39,846 nt of DNA from Thermoplasmata archaeon (GCA_021822985.1 JAKAPZ010000008.1:1-39846); one strand, 5' to 3'; numbered from the stretch's first letter, positions 16,240 to 24,255 are shown. Made by a program: numbers and translations. The notes: generated by a model not told the origin, from the letters alone.

Positions 16240-17625
16240 ATGGAGTTAAAAGGTGTAGACAAATACTCTCGATTTACTCTTAGGCTCTGGATTTTGCTAC
16301 TGTTGCTGCTCATAGCTGGAAGTTTTATGAATTTCTTTGACTTTTTTATCATTGGATTCATTAATACTTTTATTACCAAGCCATGGCATATCAATGTCGG
16401 AGACGCAGCATGGCTTATACTTGCCTCTGGGTTGGGACTTGTCGTTGGCGGATTTAGCACAGGAAAACTAATGGACATGCATGGCAGGAAAATTATACTG
16501 ATTTTGAATGTTATTGTATATTCAGTTTTCAGTATATTGAGTGCATTTGTTCCCACAGGCAACTGGCAGCTTCTTGCTGTTTACAGATTTTTCCTTGGAA
16601 TAGGTGTAGGCGGTTCCTTTGCAGTTGTGTTTCCATATATTGCTGAATTTGCCCCAGCTTCAAGAAGAGGACTTCTCATTGGGCTTGTGGTAATAGGCAC
16701 TCCGGTCGGAACGCTTCTGGCTTCACTGAGTTCAGCTTTCCTGGAACCTATAATTGGTTACAGGGGACTGCTTCTTGAAGGCGGAATTCCTCTTCTCATG
16801 ATTCCCTTCCTGTTCCTGTTTGCATACGAATCCCCAAGATGGCTCATTGGAAAGGGTAAATTGGAAGAAGCAAGAACAGTCATCGCTAAAGTTTACAATC
16901 TTTCAAAAGACTCAGTAAAACTTAACCCTGAGGATTTTCCAAGTTTCAACAAGAAGACAAAATGGGCCGATCTTTTCAAATATCCAAAACCTCTGACCAC
17001 CACATGGATCATTAATTTCACACTTCAGTCTGTTTCATATAACTTCACAATCTGGGGCCCTGCAATTCTTATATTTGTGCTTGGCGTGAGCAAAACAGGT
17101 GCTGCATACCTGTTCATCTTTGTCTCACTTTCAGGATTGAGCGGAAGAGTCCTGATGGATCTCCTTCTGGACAAAATTGGCAGGAGACTCTCAGGCATTA
17201 TAACCAGCCTTGGTGCAGTGATATTTCTTGTACTTGCAGGAATATTCCACTCTGTTGTGATAGGGAGCGCATCTCTGTTTTACATACTTGCCATCGTGAG
17301 CTATTTCTTCCTTGATGCTAACTGGCCAGTACTGACAGTGGTTGGTTCAGAGTCATGGCCCCAGGAGATCAGAGGAACCGGATGGGGATCTGGTTATGGA
17401 TTTGGCGCATTCGGAAAGATTGCAGGTACAATCGTGCTTGCACTGCTTGTGGGAGTTGGAGTGTCCATATCTCCAAAACCGGATCTTGCAGGTATACTTC
17501 CAGTGTTCCTGTTCTTCGGCGTGATGATCTTCATAGCATTCCTGATGTTCCTGTTTATAGCACCAGATTACAAGGGCAAGTCACTGGAAGCTATTGACAG
17601 GGAGCAGGCAGAGGCTGCTCAATGA
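16240..17625 (+). CDS. MFS transporter, probably for sugars or organic acids
   Basis: This 461-residue protein has about twelve transmembrane segments and major facilitator signatures: DMHGRKIIL in the loop between helices 2 and 3, ESPRWLIGKGKLEEAR after helix 6 (the PESPRWL motif of the sugar porter family), and DKIGRRLSG in the second half. It is probably a proton-coupled importer. The proximity of catabolic genes and two GTATAC operator candidates in its promoter suggest it takes up the substrate degraded by the downstream genes. Its stop overlaps the SDR start (ATGA), so these two are translationally coupled. Confidence 0.92.
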   Translation: MELKGVDKYSRFTLRLWILLLLLLIAGSFMNFFDFFIIGFINTFITKPWHINVGDAAWLILASGLGLVVGGFSTGKLMDMHGRKIILILNVIVYSVFSILSAFVPTGNWQLLAVYRFFLGIGVGGSFAVVFPYIAEFAPASRRGLLIGLVVIGTPVGTLLASLSSAFLEPIIGYRGLLLEGGIPLLMIPFLFLFAYESPRWLIGKGKLEEARTVIAKVYNLSKDSVKLNPEDFPSFNKKTKWADLFKYPKPLTTTWIINFTLQSVSYNFTIWGPAILIFVLGVSKTGAAYLFIFVSLSGLSGRVLMDLLLDKIGRRLSGIITSLGAVIFLVLAGIFHSVVIGSASLFYILAIVSYFFLDANWPVLTVVGSESWPQEIRGTGWGSGYGFGAFGKIAGTIVLALLVGVGVSISPKPDLAGILPVFLFFGVMIFIAFLMFLFIAPDYKGKSLEAIDREQAEAAQ

Positions 17626-18581
17626 ATACACTCATAACAGGGGGCGGCATGATAGGAAGTCATGCTGCCTCTCTTTTAATTCAGAATAAAATTAATCCCA
17701 TCCTCATGGAATTGAGGCCCCAACAGGATTCAGTGAATGATATTCTTGGAAATAATGACATAAAAACCATTTCCGGCGATATGCTGGATTTTAATTTTTT
17801 TCTTGAAACTGTAAAAAAACACAGTATTGATTCCATTGTTCATACCGTTGCAAATCCAATGCTGAATGCGGGTGCAAATGACAACCCCTATGAAGCAATC
17901 AAGCTCAACATAATGGCAACAGCCAATGTTCTTGAAACTGCAAGAAAACTTGACATTGGAAGGGTTGTTTTCCTCAGTTCAGCAACCCTTGAGACCAATC
18001 TGAAACCTGCCTCCGAGATCGGGCAGATGAGCGAGGATAACATACCAAGAACCACAAACATATACTCAAGCACCAAGATTGCCTGTGAAAATCTCGGCCT
18101 GAACTATTCTGAACTTTATGGAACGGATTTCGTTTCCCTCAGGCCTGTTGGTGTATTCGGGCCATGGCTGGGAAAGGGCGGTGGTGGAAGATCTAACATG
18201 ATGAAGAATCTGATCGAGAACATTCTCCATGGCAGGGAGGGACTAATAAGCCCCTGGGTTGGGGAAATTGTGTACATAAAGGATGTCGCACTTTCTATCC
18301 TGAGAGCTCTTATCTCTGACAGCATAAAATTCAGGATCTATAACGTTGGAATGGGTGAAATATACAGTCCTGAACAGATTATCAGGATATTCAGCAAAGT
18401 ATCCCCCGGATCAAAAATAAGGGTGGAATCGGGTGGAGACATGCTAAAATTCAAGCCGGCAATTCTGGCAGAAAGGCCAATGGATTTGAAAAGAAGCAAA
18501 AATGAACTTGGATATGTGCCTGAATATCTAATGGAAGAAGCCATTCTGGACTACATGAAATGGTTCAGGCTTCACATCTGA
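17622..18581 (+). CDS. NAD-dependent epimerase/dehydratase (extended SDR)
   Basis: This 319-residue protein is an extended short-chain dehydrogenase/reductase. The N-terminal LITGGGMIGSHAA binds the dinucleotide; its glycine motif is one residue shorter than the usual TGGAGFIGSH. The catalytic serine region is VVFLSSATL and the YxxxK motif is YSSTKIACENL (Tyr148, Lys152). Family members include sugar-nucleotide epimerases, aldose and uronate dehydrogenases. Coupling to a transporter and proximity to UxaA-like dehydratase genes suggest oxidation or epimerisation of a free sugar or sugar acid; this is inference. It is the second gene of the MFS operon. Confidence 0.88.
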   Translation: MNTLITGGGMIGSHAASLLIQNKINPILMELRPQQDSVNDILGNNDIKTISGDMLDFNFFLETVKKHSIDSIVHTVANPMLNAGANDNPYEAIKLNIMATANVLETARKLDIGRVVFLSSATLETNLKPASEIGQMSEDNIPRTTNIYSSTKIACENLGLNYSELYGTDFVSLRPVGVFGPWLGKGGGGRSNMMKNLIENILHGREGLISPWVGEIVYIKDVALSILRALISDSIKFRIYNVGMGEIYSPEQIIRIFSKVSPGSKIRVESGGDMLKFKPAILAERPMDLKRSKNELGYVPEYLMEEAILDYMKWFRLHI

Positions 18582-18671
18582 TTGCCGTTTATCATGAAGA
18601 TTCGGAAAAAAATTCTATATAATTTATATTATCTTTAAATTTTGTTAATTGATGAATTTTATGCATATTAA

Positions 18672-18682
18672 TTGGTATACAA
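18672..18682. promoter_or_regulatory. GTATAC operator candidate of the cyclase operon (TTGGTATACAA)
   Basis: The site aatTGGTATACAActt closely resembles the AAATTGGTATACCAATTT consensus known for bacterial UxuR/ExuR. Its centre lies about 20 bases upstream of the TATA centre. Confidence 0.55.
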
Positions 18683-18691
18683 CTTCACAAA

Positions 18692-18733
18692 CGTTTTTAT
18701 ACTATTATCAATTTTATTGATGATATACTGGAG
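18692..18733 (+). promoter_or_regulatory. promoter of the cyclase-SAF-UxaA-ADH operon
   Basis: A TATA-like gtttttatac lies at 18692-18702. A perfect inverted repeat ATCAAT-TTT-ATTGAT at 18707-18721 covers the space between it and the expected transcript start, a repressor position. A Shine-Dalgarno-like ggag lies at 18730-18733, so this message seems to have a short leader. Confidence 0.5.
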
Positions 18734-18741
18734 ATGTTATA

Positions 18742-19401
18742 ATGAGTGTATTTATAGATTTGAGCCATAATTTTGAAAGGGGGATTCCGGTGCCAGACTG
18801 GCCCGGAGAGCACAGGCAGGAATTCGAACTGGACCAGTACAATGTCACCGTGAACAGCGGAACACAGAACAATCTCAGGATGAACCTGCACTGCGGGACA
18901 CATGTGGATGCGCCTTTCCACTACTGGAAAGAGGGAATGTCAGTGGAGAAGATCCCCATTGAAACAATGATTGGAAGATGTTATACAATAAAATTGAGCA
19001 AAAATGCGCTGGAAGGCATATCAGAAAAAGATCTCGAACCTCATGTGAAAAACATCAAGAGGGGACAGATGCTCTTCATCAACACCGGATGGTACAAGAA
19101 GTGGCCCACGAAGGAATATGAAACCTCATACCCATTCCTCTTTCCGGATGCCGGAAAACTCATTGCAAGCCTTGGAGTTTCAGTCCTTGGGCTGGATACC
19201 CCTGGACCAGACGCACCCATAAGAAGCGGAAAGAGAAAGGGAGATCCACTCCACATTGAACTGCTTTCAAAGAGCATGCCGATTATAGAGAACCTGGACA
19301 ATCTTGATCCCATAAGCGGCCTGGAATCTACTGTATATGCGCTCCCCATAAAGCTCTCGGGCTCAAGCGGCGCACCTGTAAGGGTGGTTGCATCCATATG
19401 A
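18742..19401 (+). CDS. cyclase-family metal-dependent hydrolase (kynurenine formamidase-like)
   Basis: This 219-residue protein carries the family motif HCGTHVDAPFH (residues 50-60), whose His and Asp bind zinc or manganese. The family hydrolyses amides and lactones or cyclises them; members include kynurenine formamidase and isatin hydrolase. Further conserved stretches are FIDLSHNFERGIPVP, LFINTGWYKKW and VLGLDTPGPDAP. It is the first gene of a four-gene operon with all junctions overlapping. Lacking tryptophan-degradation genes nearby, a sugar-acid lactone or similar substrate is more likely than formylkynurenine, but this is inference. Confidence 0.88.
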   Translation: MSVFIDLSHNFERGIPVPDWPGEHRQEFELDQYNVTVNSGTQNNLRMNLHCGTHVDAPFHYWKEGMSVEKIPIETMIGRCYTIKLSKNALEGISEKDLEPHVKNIKRGQMLFINTGWYKKWPTKEYETSYPFLFPDAGKLIASLGVSVLGLDTPGPDAPIRSGKRKGDPLHIELLSKSMPIIENLDNLDPISGLESTVYALPIKLSGSSGAPVRVVASI

Positions 19402-19691
19402 ACGCAGAAGAATTAAAAAGATCAAAGATAGTGCTCCTTTCCGCGGGCGATAATGTGGCAGTTGCCCTTATTCCAATTCAGAAGGGAGATATTGTTGAAA
19501 ACTCGGGCAAAAAAATTGAGGCCACTGACGACATAGATTTTGGGCACAAGATAGCCCTGAGAGACATTAAGAAGGATGATAACGTGATAAAATACGGTGA
19601 AATAATTGGTGTAGCAACGGAAAATATCGCAGTTGGATCCCATGTGCATGTGCATAATGTGAAATCATTGAGGGCTGATAAGCATGAGTGA
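19398..19691 (+). CDS. SAF-domain small subunit of a UxaA-family dehydratase/lyase
   Basis: This 97-residue protein matches the stand-alone N-terminal SAF domain of altronate dehydratase-like enzymes: DNVAVALIPIQKGDIVE, the central DIDFGHKIALRDIKKDDNVIKYGEIIGVAT and the terminal GSHVHVHNVKSLR, all typical of UxaA/GarD small domains. In E. coli altronate dehydratase both parts are one chain; here they are two, as in the SuyA/SuyB sulfolactate sulfo-lyase and many archaeal homologues. Its start overlaps the cyclase stop (ATGA) and its end overlaps the next start by 8 bases. Confidence 0.9.
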   Translation: MNAEELKRSKIVLLSAGDNVAVALIPIQKGDIVENSGKKIEATDDIDFGHKIALRDIKKDDNVIKYGEIIGVATENIAVGSHVHVHNVKSLRADKHE

Positions 19692-20832
19692 ATTGAACGC
19701 ATACCTGAACCCGGACGGAAAAGCTGCGCCAAGAAACCACAACCTGATTCTTTCACTAAACTCATTTTGCAACACTGCAGCACAGGGCATTCACAGATCT
19801 GTGAATCCGACAGTCCTCATAACTCACCCGCATGGAAGGAACGAGATTGGAATTAACAAGGAGAGGTTGAGGAAATCACTCATTGGAAATGCGTTGAATC
19901 CAAATGTTTTCTCTGTTCTTGTAGTGGGATACGAGGATAAAAGCACTTCATCATTCGTAAATGAACTCAGGGCGAAAACAAAGAAACCAGTGGAAAGCGT
20001 TCTTGTTCTTGACAATGGAACACTGGGGGCTACAAAGGAAGGGGCAGAAATAGCTTCAAGATTGTCCCAGATCAATTCCGAGTATTCCAGAGAAAAGTTC
20101 AGCATCTCGGATTTCACCATAGGCCTGAAATGCGGTGGAAGCGATGCAACCTCAGGAATAGTTTCCAATCCAGCCGTGGGAAAGGCAGTGGATCGTATCA
20201 TCAACATGAAAGGCACTGCCATATTCTCTGAAACAACCGAGATAATTGGGGCAGAGCATATACTGGCAAAAAGGGCAGCAAACAACAAGGTTGCTCTTGA
20301 CATACTGGAAGCGGCAAGAACGAATGAGGAGATGGCAATGTCTCTTGGTGTGGACCTGATTGGCACAAACCCTGTTCCGGATAATATCAGGGGAGGAATA
20401 AGCACCATTGAGGAAAAATCCATTGCTGCCATCATGAAATCCGGTTCAGGAAAAATTAATGGCGTGCTGGATTATGCATCCACTCCTCCTGACAGGGGCC
20501 TTTATTTCATGGATTCACCATCTGCGGCAACTGAAGTGCTGACTGCCATAACTGCCGGAGGGGCATCCATCATTCTTTTTACCACGGGTTCGGGTAATCC
20601 CGTGGGCTCTCCTGTTTCACCTGTCATAAAGATAACCGGAAACCCCTATGCTGCAAAGAAAATGAAGGAACACATAGATGTGGATATCAGTGAAGTCATA
20701 ACGGAAGGAAAGAGCCTCCAGGTTGGATCTGATAAGGTATACCGTATCCTGGAAAAAACCATTTCAGGAAGACTCACAAAATCTGAAATACTTCATCACG
20801 ATGAATTCGCACCGATACCGGTGGGACTATGA
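19684..20832 (+). CDS. UxaA-family dehydratase/lyase, large subunit
   Basis: This 382-residue protein matches the catalytic part of altronate/galactarate dehydratases and sulfolactate sulfo-lyase. It shows LKCGGSDATSGIVSNPAVG, the RGGISTIEEKSIAAIMKSG segment and FTTGSGNPVGSPVSPVIKITGN. The region that is often THxxGCG-like in relatives reads THPHGRNEIG here, so a cysteine is absent. Reaction: beta-elimination of water (or sulfite) from a hydroxy acid. The exact substrate (altronate, galactarate, another aldonate, sulfolactate) cannot be read from sequence. It forms a two-subunit enzyme with the preceding SAF protein, and is followed by a coupled alcohol dehydrogenase. Confidence 0.9.
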   Translation: MSELNAYLNPDGKAAPRNHNLILSLNSFCNTAAQGIHRSVNPTVLITHPHGRNEIGINKERLRKSLIGNALNPNVFSVLVVGYEDKSTSSFVNELRAKTKKPVESVLVLDNGTLGATKEGAEIASRLSQINSEYSREKFSISDFTIGLKCGGSDATSGIVSNPAVGKAVDRIINMKGTAIFSETTEIIGAEHILAKRAANNKVALDILEAARTNEEMAMSLGVDLIGTNPVPDNIRGGISTIEEKSIAAIMKSGSGKINGVLDYASTPPDRGLYFMDSPSAATEVLTAITAGGASIILFTTGSGNPVGSPVSPVIKITGNPYAAKKMKEHIDVDISEVITEGKSLQVGSDKVYRILEKTISGRLTKSEILHHDEFAPIPVGL

Positions 20833-21860
20833 CAGAAAACAATGCAATGGCCATACATCAATACGGGCAGGAACTTTCAATGGAAACCACCAGAATGGCC
20901 CCATTGAAAAGAGGATATGCAAGGGTCAGGATCAGGGCAAACGGCGTTTGCGCAACGGACGTGAAACTTGTGGATGGTGTTGGCTTCAAGCCTGCCCTTC
21001 CGTTCGTTCCCGGACATGAACCCTCAGGCATAGTGGAGGAGATGGAAACTGATGATCCGAGATACAAAGATTACATCGGCAAATCATTTGTCATTTCGCC
21101 TCACATAACATGTGGCGAATGCGAGAACTGCCTTTCAGGAAGGGAAAACATATGCCTCAACATGGTTGGAAGTCTCGGAATATCCATTAATGGCGCTTTT
21201 GCGCAGTACGTGGACATACCCCTGAAGAATCTTGTGGAGATGCCAGAGGGAATGGATCACTCTGTCGCAGCTCTTGCTGGAGGTGTGGTTGCAGTTCCGC
21301 TGGTTGCAATCAGGGCCCTTGGTAATCTCATGGAGAAGAATGTAGTGGTACTGGGATCAGGCGGACTTGCACTGGCAGCGATTCAGATTCTCAATAACCT
21401 GAGCGCTAAAGTAATAGTTGTGGGAAGAAAGGAAGAAAAACTCAGGGTTGCAAAGGAACTTGGGGCATCTGTTTCCATAAACAGCACCTCAGGCGATTAT
21501 GTGAAGGAAATTATGGAATACACTGGTGGCCGCGGTGCTGACAACGTTATAGATCTTGCAGGAGATCCAAAGGAAGTGCCAAAACTGCTCTCTGCGCTTA
21601 AGAGAGGCGGAACGCTTTCAATTGTGGGATATTCTTCATCTCAGATTTCATTGGATTACCGCAGGATCGCCCTTGATGCCATACAGATCAGAGGTTCAAG
21701 ATCCTATACCAGGAATGATCTCAGGCTTGCTGTCAACCTGATGAAATCCGGGAAAGTCATGCCCATTATTTCACACAAAGTGCCACTGGAGTCTGCAAAC
21801 AATGCAATTTCACTTGTCAGGAACGGTTCATCAATCGGCAGAGTCGTTTTGGAAATATGA
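20829..21860 (+). CDS. zinc-dependent alcohol/polyol dehydrogenase (MDR family)
   Basis: This 343-residue medium-chain dehydrogenase has the catalytic-zinc residues Cys41 (GVCATDVK) and His63-Glu64 (PGHEPSG), a structural-zinc lobe with four cysteines (Cys95, 98, 101, 109: CGECENCLSGRENIC), and the Rossmann motif VVVLGSGGLALAAIQI. It should oxidise a secondary or primary alcohol with NAD(P). It is the last gene of the cyclase operon (ATGA overlap with UxaA). Within the cluster it may oxidise a sugar, an aldonate, or an intermediate after dehydration. Confidence 0.92.
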   Translation: MTENNAMAIHQYGQELSMETTRMAPLKRGYARVRIRANGVCATDVKLVDGVGFKPALPFVPGHEPSGIVEEMETDDPRYKDYIGKSFVISPHITCGECENCLSGRENICLNMVGSLGISINGAFAQYVDIPLKNLVEMPEGMDHSVAALAGGVVAVPLVAIRALGNLMEKNVVVLGSGGLALAAIQILNNLSAKVIVVGRKEEKLRVAKELGASVSINSTSGDYVKEIMEYTGGRGADNVIDLAGDPKEVPKLLSALKRGGTLSIVGYSSSQISLDYRRIALDAIQIRGSRSYTRNDLRLAVNLMKSGKVMPIISHKVPLESANNAISLVRNGSSIGRVVLEI

Positions 21861-21902
21861 CTTAATAAATAATTTGATAATCAATTTCACAATCAAAAGT
21901 TT

Positions 21903-21919
21903 AATTTATTAATATATTT
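21903..21919 (+). promoter_or_regulatory. TATA region of the GntR gene
   Basis: The sequence taatttattaatatatt offers TATA positions matching starts at 21924 or 21936. Upstream, TTGATAATCAA (21874-21884) is a perfect inverted repeat, and ATAATCAATTTC (21877-21888) recurs exactly upstream of the DRE-TIM gene. Confidence 0.4.
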
Positions 21920-21923
21920 TATC

Positions 21924-22598
21924 ATGACAGTATACATGTTCGAGTCATCAAATCTTTCTAAAATTGCATACGAAAACATACTGAAACTCATTACAAGCGG
22001 TGAAATAAAACTCGGCTCACAGGTTTCCCAGAATGAACTTTCAAGAAAGTTCCCAATGAGCAGAACTCCGGTAAGGGAGGCCCTCTTCGCACTTGAAAAT
22101 CAGGGATTGCTTGAGAAGAATGGAACGAAATATTATGTTTCCTATATATCAAAGGAAGATGTCATCAAACTGTATGAAGTCAGGAAAATCCTTGAAGGAG
22201 GATCTGCAAAGATCTGTGCAATGAATCTCAATGATGCAGGAAGAAAAAGACTGGAGAATATCATGAGAAAATTGAAGATTCTCTCAGAATCTGAAGTTGC
22301 GACACCGGACGAGATTGCTGCTGAAAATGGTAACCTTCACCAGACCATAGCGGAGATGTCAGGAAATGCATATATTTACAAATTCATAATGGAAACCCTC
22401 CTGAAACTAAGGCTTGTGAGGATGAGCCTTCTCATATCCCAGGAGAGAAGGGTCGAAGAGTACAGGGATCACAAGATTATCGTGGATCATATACTGAAAG
22501 GAGAGGGGGAAAAAGCCTGTGCAGCAATGCAAACGCATGAGGATGCTGTGCTTGAATTTGCACGGAAAACAGTATTTAAAAAATTTTATGTGGACTGA
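21924..22598 (+). CDS. GntR-family transcriptional regulator, FCD (FadR) type
   Basis: This 224-residue regulator has an N-terminal winged helix (LGSQVSQNELSRKFPMSRTPVREALFALENQGLL), the classic GntR SRTPVREAL signature, and an all-helical FCD effector domain (VIKLYEVRKILEGGSAKICAMN, LHQTIAEMSGNAYIY, EYRDHKIIVDHILKGEGEKA) whose histidines and Asp commonly bind a metal and a carboxylate ligand. FCD regulators sense organic and sugar acids. The start may be ATG 21936 (MFESSNL), which would put the GTATAC at 21930 just before it. It probably controls the surrounding locus and itself. GntR/FCD proteins are mainly bacterial, so acquisition by transfer is plausible. Confidence 0.92.
   Translation: MTVYMFESSNLSKIAYENILKLITSGEIKLGSQVSQNELSRKFPMSRTPVREALFALENQGLLEKNGTKYYVSYISKEDVIKLYEVRKILEGGSAKICAMNLNDAGRKRLENIMRKLKILSESEVATPDEIAAENGNLHQTIAEMSGNAYIYKFIMETLLKLRLVRMSLLISQERRVEEYRDHKIIVDHILKGEGEKACAAMQTHEDAVLEFARKTVFKKFYVD
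21930..21935. promoter_or_regulatory. GTATAC operator candidate at the GntR start
   Basis: The site caGTATACatg lies between two possible start codons. At this position a bound GntR protein would repress its own gene. Confidence 0.45.
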
Positions 22599-22610
22599 AA
22601 AATTATTTCA

Positions 22611-22901
22611 TTATTTTTCAGGCATTACAGGCGGATTCATGAAACCGTTCCAGAATATTTCCCATCCCTTCATCACAAAGGTGGTCAGTCCACTGGCGAA
22701 GTAAGGATCCGAGGATGCAAGTTTTTTTGCCTCTTCAAGATCCTTTGTGTTCCAGACCAGGAATGATCCTGTGTTGTCCACCATTCTTCCTGCAAGTTTC
22801 AACTTGCCCTGTTCAAGCATTTTCTTAAGGAATTCCCTGTGAACTTTTTTCAGTTCATCTGAGGGCATCCTGACAAACGAAGTTATTTCTACAACAAACA
22901 T
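22611..22901 (-). CDS. YciI-like small protein
   Basis: This 96-residue protein matches the YCII family (ferredoxin-like fold, alpha/beta): MFVVEITSF at the N-terminus, HREFLKKMLEQGKLKLAGRMVDNTGSFLVW with the conserved His and Gly, and SDPYFASGLTTFVMKGWEIF with the Asp-Pro-Tyr motif. Members have been linked to catabolism of aromatic or sugar compounds and to dehalogenation-like chemistry, but the function is usually unknown. It follows the DRE-TIM gene by 14 bases, in the same operon. Its stop is 12 bases from the convergent GntR gene end. Confidence 0.85.
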   Translation of the reverse strand: MFVVEITSFVRMPSDELKKVHREFLKKMLEQGKLKLAGRMVDNTGSFLVWNTKDLEEAKKLASSDPYFASGLTTFVMKGWEIFWNGFMNPPVMPEK

Positions 22902-22915
22902 TCATATCGTCTCCT

Positions 22916-24136
22916 TCAGTCTTTCTCCATTAGGGCTTTCAGCTCATTGTCGTTCAGGGGCCCCTTCCTGGCAAGAGCCATCTTTTTAAGTTTTCTCAGC
23001 ACAGCAAGGGCCTCCTCATCAGTGAGACTCAGTCCGAACTTCTCAGCCTTGTAATGGATCGTGTCAATTCCGCTCTTCTTGCCGTTGATGATCTCAACCT
23101 TCCCATGCCCCACAAGTTCCGGTGAGAACGGAAACATTTCCATGGGCATGTTCATCTTTTCCAGCCTCCTCCACCAGCTTGCAAGAATTCCGGATTCGAC
23201 ATTGAATATGTGATCACCCACAATTGGCTTCTGTGGAGGGAAGTTCACTCCTGATCTCTCCCTTGCAAGAACCGCAAGTTCCCTGAGCATTTTGGTCTTC
23301 ACACCTGAATTTATCCCATAGAGATATTTCAGAGCCATTACACTCTCTTCCATGGATGCATTTCCGCTCCTTTCCCCGATTCCGGTGAGGCTCACATGAA
23401 TTGTGGAGGCCCCACCAAGAACGGCAGATATTGTGTTTGCAACAGCAAGTCCGAAATCGTTGTGTGCATGAATCTCTATGGGCTTGTTCACCTTTGATTT
23501 TATCTTCTTGATGAAAAATGTTGTTGCCTGCGGATTCAGGACGCCAAAAGTATCCGCAAGCGCGAATGAATCCATGTGGCCTTCGTCAACAACCTTTCCT
23601 GCAATTTTCCAGAATGTTTCAAAGGGGGCCCTTGTGGCATCAATGGTGAAGAATGTGACCTTCAGTCCATGCTCATGGGCATAAGAGGTGGCCTCCACAG
23701 ACAGTCTCACTGCTTTTTCAACATCCCAGCCATAAGCATTCTTTATGAGATGATCACTGGATGGAATCTCCATTACAATTCCTTCCACATCTGCACTGAG
23801 GGCACTGTCCACATCCCCCTTCATGCATCTTGCAAAGGAATATACCCTGCTTCCGAGACCGAGATGGGCTATCTCCTTAACCACGGATGCATCCTCAGGG
23901 GATACTGAAGGCATTCCGGCTTCTATCCTGTCCACACCTGCTTCGGAAAGTTTTGTCGCAATGGCGATCTTGTCATCCCTCCTGAAGGTGATCCGGGCCT
24001 GCTGCTCCCCGTCCCGAAGCGTCACGTCATGTATTTCCACCTTGTCCGGTATTTTCACATTTCCAAGAATCTCAGGATCAAAATCGTAAAAACTCACAAA
24101 ATAATCTTTTCCCTTGTGTTTTTCACCTTTTTCCAT
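22916..24136 (-). CDS. DRE-TIM metallolyase family protein (isopropylmalate/homocitrate synthase- or HMG-CoA lyase-like)
   Basis: This 406-residue protein has the full TIM-barrel set: HDVTLRDGEQQARITF (DRE motif, metal-binding Asp), EAGMPSVSPEDASVV, the HAHNDFGLAVANT metal site and TGIGERSGNASMEE. It lacks the C-terminal LeuA regulatory domain; the last about 120 residues instead resemble those of homocitrate/citramalate synthase relatives. It could condense a 2-oxo acid with acetyl-CoA or run in the lyase direction. Its place in a regulon with dehydratase and dehydrogenases, and with no amino acid biosynthesis genes near, makes a catabolic reaction more plausible; this is inference. It is co-transcribed with the YciI gene. 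Confidence 0.85.
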   Translation of the reverse strand: MEKGEKHKGKDYFVSFYDFDPEILGNVKIPDKVEIHDVTLRDGEQQARITFRRDDKIAIATKLSEAGVDRIEAGMPSVSPEDASVVKEIAHLGLGSRVYSFARCMKGDVDSALSADVEGIVMEIPSSDHLIKNAYGWDVEKAVRLSVEATSYAHEHGLKVTFFTIDATRAPFETFWKIAGKVVDEGHMDSFALADTFGVLNPQATTFFIKKIKSKVNKPIEIHAHNDFGLAVANTISAVLGGASTIHVSLTGIGERSGNASMEESVMALKYLYGINSGVKTKMLRELAVLARERSGVNFPPQKPIVGDHIFNVESGILASWWRRLEKMNMPMEMFPFSPELVGHGKVEIINGKKSGIDTIHYKAEKFGLSLTDEEALAVLRKLKKMALARKGPLNDNELKALMEKD

Positions 24137-24153
24137 ATATAACCATTGTTTCT

Positions 24154-24167
24154 CTTTATTAATATTT
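24154..24167 (-). promoter_or_regulatory. TATA-like box for the DRE-TIM/YciI operon
   Basis: On the minus strand this reads aaatattaataaag and is centred about 24 bases before ATG 24136. Confidence 0.45.
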
Positions 24168-24177
24168 TTCTATTACT

Positions 24178-24183
24178 GTATAC
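24178..24183. promoter_or_regulatory. GTATAC operator candidate of the DRE-TIM promoter
   Basis: The site ctGTATACacattataatcaatttc is centred about 20 bases upstream of the TATA centre, matching the spacing at the MFS and cyclase promoters. The adjoining ATAATCAATTTC also occurs in front of the GntR gene. Confidence 0.5.
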
Positions 24184-24255
24184 ACATTATAATCAATTTC
24201 TCGCATTTTCCATATACATGTATTTTGCCCCCAAGCTCATGTTGAGATCAATCAG

